Assembly: GCF_003712195.1 (NCBI RefSeq)
Contig: NZ_RDSD01000008.1
Coordinates: forward strand, 62,001 to 126,000
Direction: 5' to 3'
Origin: Proteiniphilum sp. X52
Lineage (GTDB): Bacteria; Bacteroidota; Bacteroidia; Bacteroidales; Dysgonomonadaceae
Length of the DNA stretch: 64,000 nt
Every line of letters begins with the position of its first letter. Position 1 is the first letter of the stretch. This document shows positions 1 through 8,838 of the stretch, piece by piece. A program made the position numbers and the translations under genes. A model generated the notes under the pieces. That model was given only the letters and a program-made list of their open reading frames with translations, was not told where the DNA came from and did no database searches.

Positions 1-505
1 GATTACCACCTTGAAACACAATAGAATTCTTAATGTTCCGGTTGGCTATTTGCCTTAACCCATAAATCGATTATTGAAGACTAAATAAAGAACTGAGCGC
101 CGCTTCTGCTCGAATCCTCCGATGGATGGACAAGTTCCTTTCGCGTGTGAAAGAGAAAAAAGACTGCAAGTGTGTTGAAAAACGACAAAAGAGGAGTGAT
201 ATGGAAAAGCTCAAAGAGATTGGCAAACTCGAGTGAATAGGTAGTAACAAAGATAGCTATTGGAAAATAAAATAACCTCAAAATCATGGATTATCGAAAA
301 ATCAACACCCATATTATTCCGCTCTTATTGCTTATAGCGGGTGAGAATTTGCTCCAACTTGATAAATACATCGAATGCTATATGCGAAAGCTACCTCTTC
401 CAAATAATATGACACCCATCAAAACGAAGAAACAAAACAATAACGACTTAATGTTTTTGACACCCCTAAAAATGCGGACAAATTGCGGACACGGAGAGCA
501 AAACA
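1..505. other. gene-free stretch left of tRNA-Leu
   Basis: No recognisable gene. Two short open frames exist (81-287 minus, hydrophobic; 286-546 plus), but neither resembles a known family and the second runs into the tRNA terminator. The stretch is AT-rich and lies on the 3' side of a tRNA-Leu gene, a common integration target, but I see no integrase or matching repeat of the tRNA end. Confidence 0.5.
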
Positions 506-544
506 AAAACGCTAAATATTTTATTATTAAATATTTAGCGTTTT
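506..544 (-). terminator. rho-independent terminator of tRNA-Leu
   Basis: A perfect 16-bp inverted repeat (506-521 against 529-544, 7-nt loop) starts 8 bp beyond the 3' end of tRNA-Leu. On the minus strand it ends in a T-rich run. The T's on the other side would also let it work on the plus strand. Confidence 0.8.
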
Positions 545-551
545 AAAATCG

Positions 552-635
552 TACCCAGAGCCGGGATCGAACCGGCATGGAAGTGAATCCACTGGTGTTT
601 GAGACCAGCGCGTCTACCAATTCCGCCATCTGGGC
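552..635 (-). tRNA. tRNA-Leu (CAA anticodon)
   Basis: The minus strand folds into an 84-nt class II tRNA. The seven-pair acceptor stem begins GCCCAGA and closes with a G-T pair, followed by discriminator A. The D-loop carries TTGGTAGA, the anticodon stem CTGGT/ACCAG encloses loop CTCAAAC with anticodon CAA, there is a variable arm, and the T-arm contains GGTTCGATCC. CCA is not encoded. It has its own promoter and terminator. Confidence 0.96.
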
Positions 636-988
636 ATTGCCAAAAAGTGGATGCAAAAATACGCATATTTTTGGTATTTTGAAATAAGTTCCCATTCTTT
701 TTTGCAGATATTCGATCAATCCGTGTTTTTAATTGGAGTTTTGATCGCCTGAGGTATGTTCTGATATCTTTTACGGATATTTTTTGGATCACTTCCTATG
801 ATTTTCATGTTATGTTTCTGGCTGCTTCAGGATGTTGTTTCCGTTTTGTTTTGTATCTTTAAAGGCAAATTTGAGGAGACCATAAACAAATTGTCGCGGA
901 AGGATGTTATTTAACTAAAAAGGAACCCGTGCAAAGAAAAAGTAGATAAAGGTGAAATTCATTTTTTTAAACATATATAATCTTAGGA
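636..988. other. intergenic region between tRNA-Leu and manC
   Basis: Holds the tRNA-Leu promoter at its left end. A TATCTTTA match (854-861) may be a weak -7 box for the rightward manC gene, but no TTTG lies at the expected distance. I see no gene here. Confidence 0.4.
654..684 (-). promoter_or_regulatory. Bacteroidota-type promoter of tRNA-Leu
   Basis: On the minus strand TATTTTTG (-7 box, 654-661) follows TTTC (681-684) with a 19-bp spacer. This fits TTTG-N19-TAnnTTTG with one mismatch in the upstream box, about 18 bp before the mature tRNA 5' end. Confidence 0.75.
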
Positions 989-2071
989 ATGAGAAACAAT
1001 CATAATTATTGTGTAATCATGAGCGGCGGGGTGGGAAGCCGCTTCTGGCCCTTCAGTAAAGAGGGAAAACCCAAACAGTTTCTTGATTTTTTCGGAACAG
1101 GACGGTCGTTGCTGCAAAGTACTTTTGACCGGTTCAAGCAAATAGTTCCGGCAGAGAACATATACATTGTGACGAACAACGCATACGCTGAAATGACGAA
1201 AAAGCAGTTGCCCGAGCTGAAAGATAACCAGCTTTTGCTGGAGCCCATCAGGCGAAATACTGCTCCTGCCATTGCTTACGCTTCTTTCCGGATAAACGCG
1301 ATCGATCCCAAAGCGAATATAGTTGTCGCTCCGTCGGATCACCTGATCATGAATACTGACGAATTCGTGGCCGATATTCAAAAGGGGCTGGATTTTGTAA
1401 ACACCAATCCGGTCTTACTCACGCTCGGAATCAAACCCAGTCGTCCCGAAACAGGCTATGGCTATATTCAGGTGAATGAGGAGGAGACGGGTGGAATACA
1501 TAAGGTGAAGGCGTTTACCGAAAAACCTAATTTGGAACTGGCCAAAAAATTTGTCGATAGCGGTGAGTTTGTATGGAATTCGGGTATTTTCCTGTGGAAT
1601 GTAAACACCATCCTGGATGCTTTTAAAAAGTACCTTCCGGATATCAACCAGAAGTTCAGCGAGGGAAAAGAGGTGTTTAACACGCCCGGCGAGAAAAAAT
1701 TTGTCGATGCGAGTTTTCCGTTTTGTCCTAATATATCCATCGATTATGGTATCCTGGAGAAAGCGGACAACGTATATGTGAACATCTCCAACTTCGGGTG
1801 GAGCGACCTGGGAACCTGGGGCGCCCTGCATGAAATCTCGGATAAGGATGGGGAAAGCAATGCCAGCCTGCACTGTAAAACCCTGTTTGTCGAGAGCAAC
1901 GATAATGTCGTCGCGATGAGTGAAGACAAACTGGTCCTCTTGCAGGGTCTTGACGGCTATATCGTCGCCGAGTCGGACAACGTGCTGATGATCTGCAAGA
2001 AAAGTGAGGAACAGCGGATCAAACACTTCGTGACGGATGTGAAATTCCGCTACGGAGACGAATACGTTTAA
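989..2071 (+). CDS. manC: mannose-1-phosphate guanylyltransferase
   Basis: Makes GDP-mannose from mannose-1-phosphate and GTP for surface polysaccharides and glycoproteins; cytosolic. The 360-residue protein has the nucleotidyltransferase signature GGVGSRFWP (residues 13-21), a PSDH motif near residue 112 and the family block FVWNSGIF near 190. It lacks the C-terminal phosphomannose isomerase domain of bifunctional ManC proteins, matching the single-domain form usual in Bacteroidales. Neighbours are unrelated (tRNA-Leu, glutamine synthetase), so it appears to be a stand-alone housekeeping gene. The ATG at 989 directly precedes the conserved N-terminus. The symbol is by function; such copies are often left unnamed. 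Confidence 0.92.
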   Translation: MRNNHNYCVIMSGGVGSRFWPFSKEGKPKQFLDFFGTGRSLLQSTFDRFKQIVPAENIYIVTNNAYAEMTKKQLPELKDNQLLLEPIRRNTAPAIAYASFRINAIDPKANIVVAPSDHLIMNTDEFVADIQKGLDFVNTNPVLLTLGIKPSRPETGYGYIQVNEEETGGIHKVKAFTEKPNLELAKKFVDSGEFVWNSGIFLWNVNTILDAFKKYLPDINQKFSEGKEVFNTPGEKKFVDASFPFCPNISIDYGILEKADNVYVNISNFGWSDLGTWGALHEISDKDGESNASLHCKTLFVESNDNVVAMSEDKLVLLQGLDGYIVAESDNVLMICKKSEEQRIKHFVTDVKFRYGDEYV

Positions 2072-2274
2072 CCCGCCCGGAATATAAACCGGTATTGCTA
2101 AGGGTCAGGGTGGCTGCACCTGCCGATACCCAAGCTCATGTGCCTGGCCGAGCGCTCTTCAATAGCCGGGGCATGGATGATCTTCTACGCAATGTCGTGG
2201 AATTTCTCTCCCGTGAGTGAGTGTTTATCTGCTATTCAAATAAATGTGGAAAATTAGATTTAAAGATGTGAGGC

Positions 2275-4470
2275 TTAACTTATGAATAACAGTTCCCGAT
2301 ATTTCGGCAGTGTCCACATCTGGTTGTCCACGATCAATTCCAGTTTGTCCACATGATAGCGGATCACATTGAAAAAGACTTCCACCTTGTCGTGGTAAGC
2401 CACGGCTTTCCCGCGGCCATCCTCCAGTTTATTGGCCGCTTTCCGGGCTTCCACCATATCGTCCACATTCGTTTTTATCGCCGAGATATGGTCCGCGATC
2501 TCCTCAATGAGCGCGGCATCTTCCTTCGACAGCCTGTCGGCTTTTTCCTTGTCGAAGACGGCGTACATTTTATATATATTGTCGAGCAACATCGATTGGT
2601 ATTCGGTGGCGACCGGGATGATATGGTTCATGCAGAGGTCTCCCAACACACGTGCCTCTATCTGTATCTTTTTGGTGTAGGTTTCCCATTTCACCTCGTT
2701 ACGGGCATGCAGTTCCTTTTCATTGAGCACGCCGATACTTTCGAACATTTCCACCGACGCTTTCGAGGTATATCTGTCAAAGATCACGGGAACGCTGGTT
2801 TCGCAGTCGAGTCCGCGCTTTTTGGCCTCTTCTTTCCACTCGTCGCTGTAGTTGTTACCGTTGAAACGGATGGGTTTCGACTCCTTGATGTAAAGGCGGA
2901 GCGTGTCGAAGATGGCCTGTTCTTTTTTCATCCCTTTTTTCATCTTCACGTCGATCTCTTTCTTGAAGTCGATCAACTGGGCAGCCATCACCGCGTTGAG
3001 CACAATCATAGCTGAGGAGCAGTTGGCTGACGATCCGACGGCCCTGTATTCGAACCGGTTGCCTGTGAAGGCAAAGGGGGATGTGCGGTTCCTGTCGGTA
3101 TTGTCGATCAGCACTTCGGGGATGTGGGCAATCCCTAATTTCATCTGTCTGAGTTCGTCCACGGTGATGTCGTCATCTTCTGAACTCTGTTCCAGTTTGT
3201 CGAGCACGGATGAAATCTCTGTCCCGAGGAAGATGGAGATGATGGCGGGCGGCGCTTCGTTGGCTCCCAGCCGGTGCGCGTTGCTGGCCGACATGATGGA
3301 GGCTTTCAGCAAGCCATGGTGTTTATATACTGCCATCAGCGTGTTCACCAGGAAAGTGACGAACAACAGGTTTTCATTGGCAGTCTTTCCGGGGGTAAAC
3401 AGCCCGATACCGGTATCTGTGCCCAGCGACCAGTTGTTATGCTTGCCCGATCCGTTCACGCCGGCAAACGGCTTTTCGTGCAACAGCAGTTTAAAGTGGT
3501 GTTTGGCGGCAATCCTGTGCATCAGCGTCATGACCAGCAGGTTCTGGTCGACTGCCAGGTTGGTCTCACCATAGATAGGCGCCAGCTCGAACTGGTTGGG
3601 CGCCACCTCATTGTGGCGGGTCTTTAACGGAATGCCGTATTTATAGGCCTCCAGTTCCACCTCGCGCATGAAAGCAGCTACCCGCGGGGGTATTGCGCCG
3701 AAGTAGTGGTCTTCCAGCTGCTGGTTTTTGGCGCTCTCATGCCCCATAAGAGTGCGTTCGGTGAGGCTCAGGTCGGGCCGGGCGGCATAGAGTGCCTGGT
3801 CCACAAGGAAATATTCCTGTTCCCATCCGAGGTATGAGTAGACCTTTTTCACATCGGGATAGAATAGCCTGCACACCTCCACTGCCGCCTTGTCGACCGC
3901 TGAAAGCGATTTCAGCAACGGAGTCTTGTAGTCGAGTGCTTCTCCCGTATAGGAGATGAAAACCGTCGGGATGCACAATGTGTCGTCAATGATAAAAGCG
4001 GGTGAAGAAGGATCCCACGCGGTATATCCCCTTGCCTCGAAAGTATTGCGGATGCCGCCGCTGGGGAAACTCGACGCATCGGGTTCCTGTTGTGCCAGCA
4101 GTTTGCCGGAAAATCTTTCGATAATGCCTCCGTCAGGGCCGTTTATATAGTCAATAAAAGAGTCATGTTTCTCGGCAGTACCCTCCGTGAGAGGCTGGAA
4201 CCAGTGCGTGTAATGGGTGGCACCCATCTCCATGGCCCACATTTTCATGCCGGCCGCCACGTGATCGGCAATCCCCCGGTGGAGCGTGGTGCCCCGGTCG
4301 ATAGCTTCCAGCACGATGTTCATCGTCTCTTTGGAGAGATATTTGGCCATCTGTGTCCTGTTGAACACATATTTGCCATAATACTCGGAAGGAAATTGTG
4401 TCGGGGGCGTCACTTCTATGGGCGTTCTCTTCGATGCTTCTTCTACTGCTTTAAAACGTAATGTTGACAT
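2275..4470 (-). CDS. glnN: glutamine synthetase type III
   Basis: ATP-dependent amidation of glutamate to glutamine, the main ammonium-assimilating enzyme of Bacteroides relatives. At 731 residues it has the length of the GSIII family rather than the ~450 of GSI. Visible signatures are the N-terminal GSIII region (GKYVFNRTQMAKYL), the ATP-binding block GSGKHNNWSLGTD near residue 340, and NRTSPFAFTGNRFEYRAVGS near 470. It is transcribed alone. Two candidate -7 boxes (4540-4547 and 4704-4711, TAnnTTTG on the minus strand) lie upstream, neither with a convincing upstream box. It sits next to the nitrite-ammonification genes, whose product it would assimilate, although they are a separate transcript. 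Confidence 0.96.
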   Translation of the reverse strand: MSTLRFKAVEEASKRTPIEVTPPTQFPSEYYGKYVFNRTQMAKYLSKETMNIVLEAIDRGTTLHRGIADHVAAGMKMWAMEMGATHYTHWFQPLTEGTAEKHDSFIDYINGPDGGIIERFSGKLLAQQEPDASSFPSGGIRNTFEARGYTAWDPSSPAFIIDDTLCIPTVFISYTGEALDYKTPLLKSLSAVDKAAVEVCRLFYPDVKKVYSYLGWEQEYFLVDQALYAARPDLSLTERTLMGHESAKNQQLEDHYFGAIPPRVAAFMREVELEAYKYGIPLKTRHNEVAPNQFELAPIYGETNLAVDQNLLVMTLMHRIAAKHHFKLLLHEKPFAGVNGSGKHNNWSLGTDTGIGLFTPGKTANENLLFVTFLVNTLMAVYKHHGLLKASIMSASNAHRLGANEAPPAIISIFLGTEISSVLDKLEQSSEDDDITVDELRQMKLGIAHIPEVLIDNTDRNRTSPFAFTGNRFEYRAVGSSANCSSAMIVLNAVMAAQLIDFKKEIDVKMKKGMKKEQAIFDTLRLYIKESKPIRFNGNNYSDEWKEEAKKRGLDCETSVPVIFDRYTSKASVEMFESIGVLNEKELHARNEVKWETYTKKIQIEARVLGDLCMNHIIPVATEYQSMLLDNIYKMYAVFDKEKADRLSKEDAALIEEIADHISAIKTNVDDMVEARKAANKLEDGRGKAVAYHDKVEVFFNVIRYHVDKLELIVDNQMWTLPKYRELLFIS

Positions 4471-4787
4471 AATAGGACTAAATTTGATAAATGGAGGCTT
4501 TTACGCCCGTAATTTTATATTTGAGTAAACAATCTTCCGCAAAAATAATCAATCTGTTTGATAATATAAGTAAAAGCGATAAAAAGCTATGTTTCCGTTT
4601 GAAAAATAGCTTTATGGTTGTTTTTTCGATCATTATCTATCAAAAACACATTGGTGATGTTGTTCTGGATTCCGCTTTGATATTGAATGACAGAAATTCA
4701 TTGCAAAAGTAACCATTTTGAAAATGAAACAGCTGTTTTTAAGGAAATTCTCTTATGGAAACCGTGAAAATAAAATATTCCAACAAA
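4471..4787. other. intergenic region between ccsA terminator and glnN start
   Basis: Upstream region of the glutamine synthetase gene. AT-rich, with two TAnnTTTG-like boxes on the minus strand (4540-4547, 4704-4711) that could start glnN transcription. The rightward frame at 4491-4712 has no family features and overlaps these boxes. Confidence 0.4.
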
Positions 4788-4828
4788 AATACCCGTTTCA
4801 CGCCGATATGACAACGGAAACGGGTATT
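4788..4828 (-). terminator. rho-independent terminator after ccsA
   Basis: 12-bp inverted repeat AATACCCGTTTC / GAAACGGGTATT (4788-4799, 4817-4828) just downstream of the ccsA stop, followed on the minus strand by a T run. It ends the leftward cytochrome maturation transcript. Confidence 0.85.
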
Positions 4829-4853
4829 GGGATAATTTTTTGAACCGCTTGTG

Positions 4854-5642
4854 CTAGGATGAATAGGTGTGGATGCTTTGCTGTGCCGAGGGGAGATAAT
4901 TGACGCCGTACCAGCATATCTGCAATAAAATAAATGCGATGACCAGGAGGATCATCGAGGTTTTGTCCGATGAATTTCTCTTCAACCGGTAATGGATATA
5001 GAGCAGGTATCCCAGCCAGGTGGCGGCGGCCCAGGTCTCTTTGGGATCCCAACTCCAGTAATGTCCCCAGGCTGTTTTCGCCCAGATGGCCCCCATCAGC
5101 ATGCCCAGCGTGACACAGGCGATGCCGGCATACACCATGCTGTCCGTCATCTCCATCAGGCGGACTTTGTGGGTGATCTTCTTTTCCCTGGCGAGGTAAT
5201 AGATGGCGACCAGCGTCGCGGCGCCCAGGATGGCATAGGAGAACATATAGATGATCACGTGGGGCGCGAACCAGGGGCTTTGCAGCGCCGGCATCAGCAC
5301 TTTGTTGTGGATGTCGGGCTTTACGATATTCACAATGATAAAAACCGTGGAGAGCACGGTGGTGAAAGAGAGTATCCATTTGTAATTCCACCGTAGGTAA
5401 GTGAGGAGCCCGGCGACAGGCAGGAAAAACGAATACCAGAGGCGTGTTTCGCCCATGGTGCGTAGTGGCGGACGTTCGAGTGACATCCACAACCCGGCGA
5501 TAAAGATGGAAAATACCATTAATCCGGCTGTAGTCAGCAATGACGGCCATAGCTTACGCCTGCTTCCGTAGGCAAGGGCAGCGGCGCTGCCCCAGAGTAC
5601 TACGGCTCCTATGGCAAAATATATAAATGCATCCCAGCTCAT
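4854..5642 (-). CDS. ccsA: cytochrome c biogenesis protein CcsA/ResC
   Basis: Membrane half of the System II haem-export and haem-ligation machinery that attaches haem to CXXCH motifs outside the inner membrane. The 262-residue protein is mostly membrane segments and carries the tryptophan-rich WWD haem-handling motif WGHYWSWDPKE at residues 192-202, with flanking conserved histidines (for example H128). It follows resB by 63 bp, and the pair sits downstream of nrfHA, whose nine haems it would insert. The start ATG leads directly into the first membrane helix. Length matches separate CcsA proteins rather than fused CcsBA forms. A strong terminator follows. Confidence 0.92.
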   Translation of the reverse strand: MSWDAFIYFAIGAVVLWGSAAALAYGSRRKLWPSLLTTAGLMVFSIFIAGLWMSLERPPLRTMGETRLWYSFFLPVAGLLTYLRWNYKWILSFTTVLSTVFIIVNIVKPDIHNKVLMPALQSPWFAPHVIIYMFSYAILGAATLVAIYYLAREKKITHKVRLMEMTDSMVYAGIACVTLGMLMGAIWAKTAWGHYWSWDPKETWAAATWLGYLLYIHYRLKRNSSDKTSMILLVIAFILLQICWYGVNYLPSAQQSIHTYSS

Positions 5643-5705
5643 AATTTGTATCGCTAATTTCAGAAACTGTTTGAAGGTTTTCTATTTACTTTGTCCGTAA
5701 GAAAT

Positions 5706-7019
5706 TTAAACAGTTTCACATTCTGTTTTTTCCCCGCCTCCCTGTCTTATAATCCTCTTTTTTGGTCCGGCAATGAACAGGAAGAGCGCTCCGGCCAAAA
5801 GCATGAAAATGCCTGTGTAGACCGCTTTCAACCAGGGGTCACGTACCAGTTCAAAGACGGATGTGTCGGAATATTTACCTTTCGTGTCGTCGTAACTGTA
5901 CTGGTAGATCATCCAGTCTTCAACCTGTAACGGTTTGTTGACTTCGATCACCGCTTTTTTTGTAATTCCGTTTTCGGTAAAGGCAGTCACATGCGAACTG
6001 TATTTTTTCACCTCCTGCGCCGGCATGGCCACACTTGTTTCTTCATCGATTTGTAAAAAGATATGGGGAAAGAGGTAGCTGCCGTTACTGACCCATCCCT
6101 CCACCGGTTGTGCCAAGCCGGGTTTGTCCGCTTTTACCTTGATGGCGGTTGTGGCTCCTTCCATCATCATGGGAACCACATTCATAAAAGTGGAATCCCT
6201 GAAGATGGCCGCGTGGGGCAGGTAGTCCGTTATTTCGAGCGTGACACCTGCCAATTGTGTCGATTTACCTATCCCTTCAAACATGTGACTTTCGGGGCGG
6301 GAGGCGGGCAACATTTTTCCCGTTGCGTTTTCGATAATGACCAATTTCGGTTCGTACTCCTCTATCTTAAAGGTGTCCAACTGGATGGCCAAAGGCAGCT
6401 CCCTTATTTCACCCGTTTTCAGGTTTCCGCGCCATTCCACCTCTCCCTGCTGTATGGTCATGGTAAGCCGTTCCATATCGGCGCTGCCCAATATTCCACC
6501 TAAAAGGGCGATAAACAGTCCGAGGTGGTTCAGGTAAAAGCCGATATCCCGCCAAGTCTGTTTCCGGGTTGTTCTCCTCAAGGTGGTAAGCCCGAGGATG
6601 CTCAGATTGTAAAAACAGAGCAATACGAACGGCCATGAAGTGGTCATCTGATACCAACCCAGAGAAGTAAAAAGATGTGAAGGCAATTGTTCCTGCCCCG
6701 TGGCAGACGAAAATTGGGGGATTACCCCCAAGATCATAGCCAGCATGAGTAGGACGACTAATGCGGGGATGGTGGCATACACACTTGACAGCCACCTGGC
6801 CACCCGGTTTTTCCCGGACAGGAAATGGACAGCGAGAAGCCCTGCGATGAACAGGGCTCCCAGGATAGTATTGACGGGGGAAGCAAAAAGGGCGGTCTCG
6901 ATATTTCCGGCGGCAAGTTGCAGGAGTATTCCTGATAACAGTACGCCTGCCGCGACGATAAAACCTTCCGCATATCCCCATGGGTGCTCCCAGATCTTAC
7001 GGGAAGTACTTTTATTCAT
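5706..7019 (-). CDS. resB: cytochrome c biogenesis protein ResB (CcsB)
   Basis: Partner of CcsA in System II cytochrome c maturation, holding reduced apocytochrome at the outer face of the membrane. The 437 residues show about four N-terminal membrane helices (roughly 19-37, 47-66, 79-103, 128-147), a long extracytoplasmic domain (about 190-395), and a C-terminal helix near 400-420. This is the usual ResB layout. The gene lies between nrfA and ccsA, in the same direction as both. The 200 bp before it hold a hairpin and a 174-bp inverted-repeat segment, so it may have its own promoter rather than simple read-through from nrfA. Confidence 0.9.
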   Translation of the reverse strand: MNKSTSRKIWEHPWGYAEGFIVAAGVLLSGILLQLAAGNIETALFASPVNTILGALFIAGLLAVHFLSGKNRVARWLSSVYATIPALVVLLMLAMILGVIPQFSSATGQEQLPSHLFTSLGWYQMTTSWPFVLLCFYNLSILGLTTLRRTTRKQTWRDIGFYLNHLGLFIALLGGILGSADMERLTMTIQQGEVEWRGNLKTGEIRELPLAIQLDTFKIEEYEPKLVIIENATGKMLPASRPESHMFEGIGKSTQLAGVTLEITDYLPHAAIFRDSTFMNVVPMMMEGATTAIKVKADKPGLAQPVEGWVSNGSYLFPHIFLQIDEETSVAMPAQEVKKYSSHVTAFTENGITKKAVIEVNKPLQVEDWMIYQYSYDDTKGKYSDTSVFELVRDPWLKAVYTGIFMLLAGALFLFIAGPKKRIIRQGGGEKTECETV

Positions 7020-7038
7020 TATTTATAAGTCGTGTTAA

Positions 7039-7212
7039 TTGCAACTAAATCAATTCACTGGCGATATTTTGTGATCTATTTCACCCCTTCTGGGCTAAAA
7101 GAGTGGAAGTCGCTTCGCTAACTACTCTTTTCATGCTCATCGCGAGGTATGGATCCCCACAAAACATCTATAGGTCTCTGCTAACATCTATAGGTCTCTG
7201 CTTTAGTTGCAA
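7039..7212. repeat. 174-bp segment bounded by 11-bp inverted repeats
   Basis: TTGCAACTAAA (7039-7049) and its exact reverse complement (7202-7212) bound the gap between nrfA and resB. Inside are an 8-bp-armed hairpin (7097-7131) and a perfect 20-bp tandem duplication (7163-7182 and 7183-7202). It could be a MITE-like insertion or a large RNA stem. There is no coding sequence and no clear target duplication. Confidence 0.55.
7097..7131 (-). terminator. hairpin downstream of nrfA
   Basis: AAAAGAGT (7097-7104) pairs with ACTCTTTT (7124-7131), with a small inner stem (GAAG/CTTC). On the minus strand the stem ends in TTTT, so it could terminate or attenuate nrfHA transcription ahead of resB. Confidence 0.5.
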
Positions 7213-7219
7213 AAGAGGC

Positions 7220-8716
7220 TCAGTTCAAACTCACCAGGCGGTTATTGGCCCTTGCCGTCTCAAGCCATTGGGGAACGATGGTCTCCTGGAATTTTTGTTT
7301 GTTGGCTCTTTCCGTGTCCATATCCAGTCCTATGTAGGCCTGCGCCTTTTCTTTCGTGGAGATGTCAGGCAGGGGCACATTCCCCGTGAAGCCGAGTTGA
7401 GCCAGTACTTTGGAGATTTCGAACCGGGCTTTGTGTGCGCGATCCAACCCCATGGAGAGGATACGCTGGAATTCCACCGGAGAGTGGAATGATCCGCCGT
7501 GGGAAGCGACTGCGTAATCCCAGCGCCATTGCGCCTGGCGGATCAGTTGAAGGGCGTCATGCATTTGTGTTTCAGAAGCACCTTTTTCCCATGCGAATTG
7601 GGCTTCCAAATGTGCTTTTGAGAGCTCCTTCTCCACCAGGTTCCGGATCTGGTTTGCGCTACGCTGCCTTTCATAGACGGCATTCCTGAGATCTTGTTCC
7701 GACTCCCTGTGGCACACCTGGCAGGTGTTGCTGATATTGGCAAGGGGGCTGATTACATGGTGGTCGCTGTATTTTATGCCGCCCTCGGAAATATAGGGCA
7801 TATGGCAATCAGCGCATGATACGCCACGCTGGGCGTGTATTCCTGTCTTATAAATTTCGTAATCGGGATGTTGTGCCTTGATGATGGGGGCTTTACTCAG
7901 CGCGTGGGTGTAATCGGCGAAGCCAATACTGTCGTAATATTGTTCCGCTCCTTCCATGCTGGTGCCATTGTGCCAAGGTAGGATGAGGTATTTGCCTTCG
8001 GGAGTGAAGTAATATTCCACATGGCATTGTGCGCAAGCCAGTGATCGCATATCCTGATGGGTGGCTTCCCTGATATCCATGCCCATGTTCACGAAACCTT
8101 CTATCAGTGAGGGGCGGCTGATTTTCAGATCCATGGTTTCGGCATCATGGCAATCGGCACAACCTATGGGATTGACCACCTCGGGTCCCCAGTGTGCCCA
8201 ACTCTCTTTGTAGAATTCGGCAATTCCCACCGAATCCATCAGTCGTGGCACATCGGGACTTTTACAAGTCCAGCAAGTGGCTGGTTGCGGGCCTTCGTCG
8301 GGCGTCATAGGCGCGGCGGTGCGCAGTGAGTGAACCACATCGGCGATGGCATGCTTGTGGCCTCTCGGTGTACTATAGTCTTTTGCGAAAGCATAACCGG
8401 CCCAAAGGATCACCATTTCAGGGCGTTCCGCAAGCACATCCACCGCACTGCTTCCGTTAAACTCACTTTGGAAAGTGGTGTCGGCAGTTTCAGCCCAGGT
8501 CTCATATTGACGCGGATAATTCACCGCGAATATTTCACTTCTCGACTCGATGCCTTTGATCTCTATTTTCCTGTTGTTCATCACGCTTGCTATCTCGGCT
8601 CTTCTTTGGGTGATGGAAGCCGCCAGCATTCCCAGCAGGAATACCACTCCCAGGGTAGAGAAAAATAGTAACCATCCTACCCACGGTTTCATCTTGTTAT
8701 CGTTTTTGCTCTTCAT
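7220..8716 (-). CDS. nrfA: ammonia-forming cytochrome c nitrite reductase (catalytic subunit)
   Basis: Periplasmic pentahaem enzyme reducing nitrite to ammonium with six electrons. All five haem sites are visible in 498 residues: the diagnostic lysine-ligated CWTCK (148-152), then CADCH (186-190), CAQCH (228-232), CADCH (301-305) and CQVCH (332-336). An uncleaved-looking hydrophobic anchor spans about 12-33. It follows nrfH with a 122-bp gap packed with heptamer repeats that run into the start codon. Electrons come from menaquinol through NrfH, and haem insertion needs the downstream ResB/CcsA. Function is clear from the CXXCK site, which distinguishes NrfA from other multihaem cytochromes. 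Confidence 0.97.
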   Translation of the reverse strand: MKSKNDNKMKPWVGWLLFFSTLGVVFLLGMLAASITQRRAEIASVMNNRKIEIKGIESRSEIFAVNYPRQYETWAETADTTFQSEFNGSSAVDVLAERPEMVILWAGYAFAKDYSTPRGHKHAIADVVHSLRTAAPMTPDEGPQPATCWTCKSPDVPRLMDSVGIAEFYKESWAHWGPEVVNPIGCADCHDAETMDLKISRPSLIEGFVNMGMDIREATHQDMRSLACAQCHVEYYFTPEGKYLILPWHNGTSMEGAEQYYDSIGFADYTHALSKAPIIKAQHPDYEIYKTGIHAQRGVSCADCHMPYISEGGIKYSDHHVISPLANISNTCQVCHRESEQDLRNAVYERQRSANQIRNLVEKELSKAHLEAQFAWEKGASETQMHDALQLIRQAQWRWDYAVASHGGSFHSPVEFQRILSMGLDRAHKARFEISKVLAQLGFTGNVPLPDISTKEKAQAYIGLDMDTERANKQKFQETIVPQWLETARANNRLVSLN

Positions 8717-8777
8717 AAGTTGTTGATTATGAATTATAAGTTATGAATTACCAATTGTCAATTACTAATTACCAATG
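8715..8777. repeat. nine phased 7-bp repeats (NNNAATT type) between nrfH and nrfA
   Basis: Nine consecutive heptamers, most ending in AATT, fill the gap without losing register. They begin within the nrfA start codon (8714-8716, minus strand). Units include ATGAATT, ACCAATT, GTCAATT and ACTAATT. Confidence 0.7.
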
Positions 8778-8838
8778 CCTTTTCACCTTACCTCTTTACA
8801 ACATTATTCTTATTGGCACAGTGGCATTATTCACATCG

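Noticed and set aside
81-287. 68-residue hydrophobic leftward open frame
   Set aside because: Single hydrophobic frame in AT-rich DNA with no promoter or homology I can name; could be chance.
286-546. 86-residue rightward open frame before tRNA-Leu
   Set aside because: No family features, and its end runs into the terminator hairpin of the tRNA.
2097-2250. Possible coding remnant after manC (a frame reading IAGAWMIFYAMSWNFSPVSE)
   Set aside because: Protein-like composition but I cannot match it to a family, and it has no start or partner gene.
2353-3574. Long rightward frames opposite glutamine synthetase
   Set aside because: Shadows of a strongly biased coding sequence; no domain similarity.
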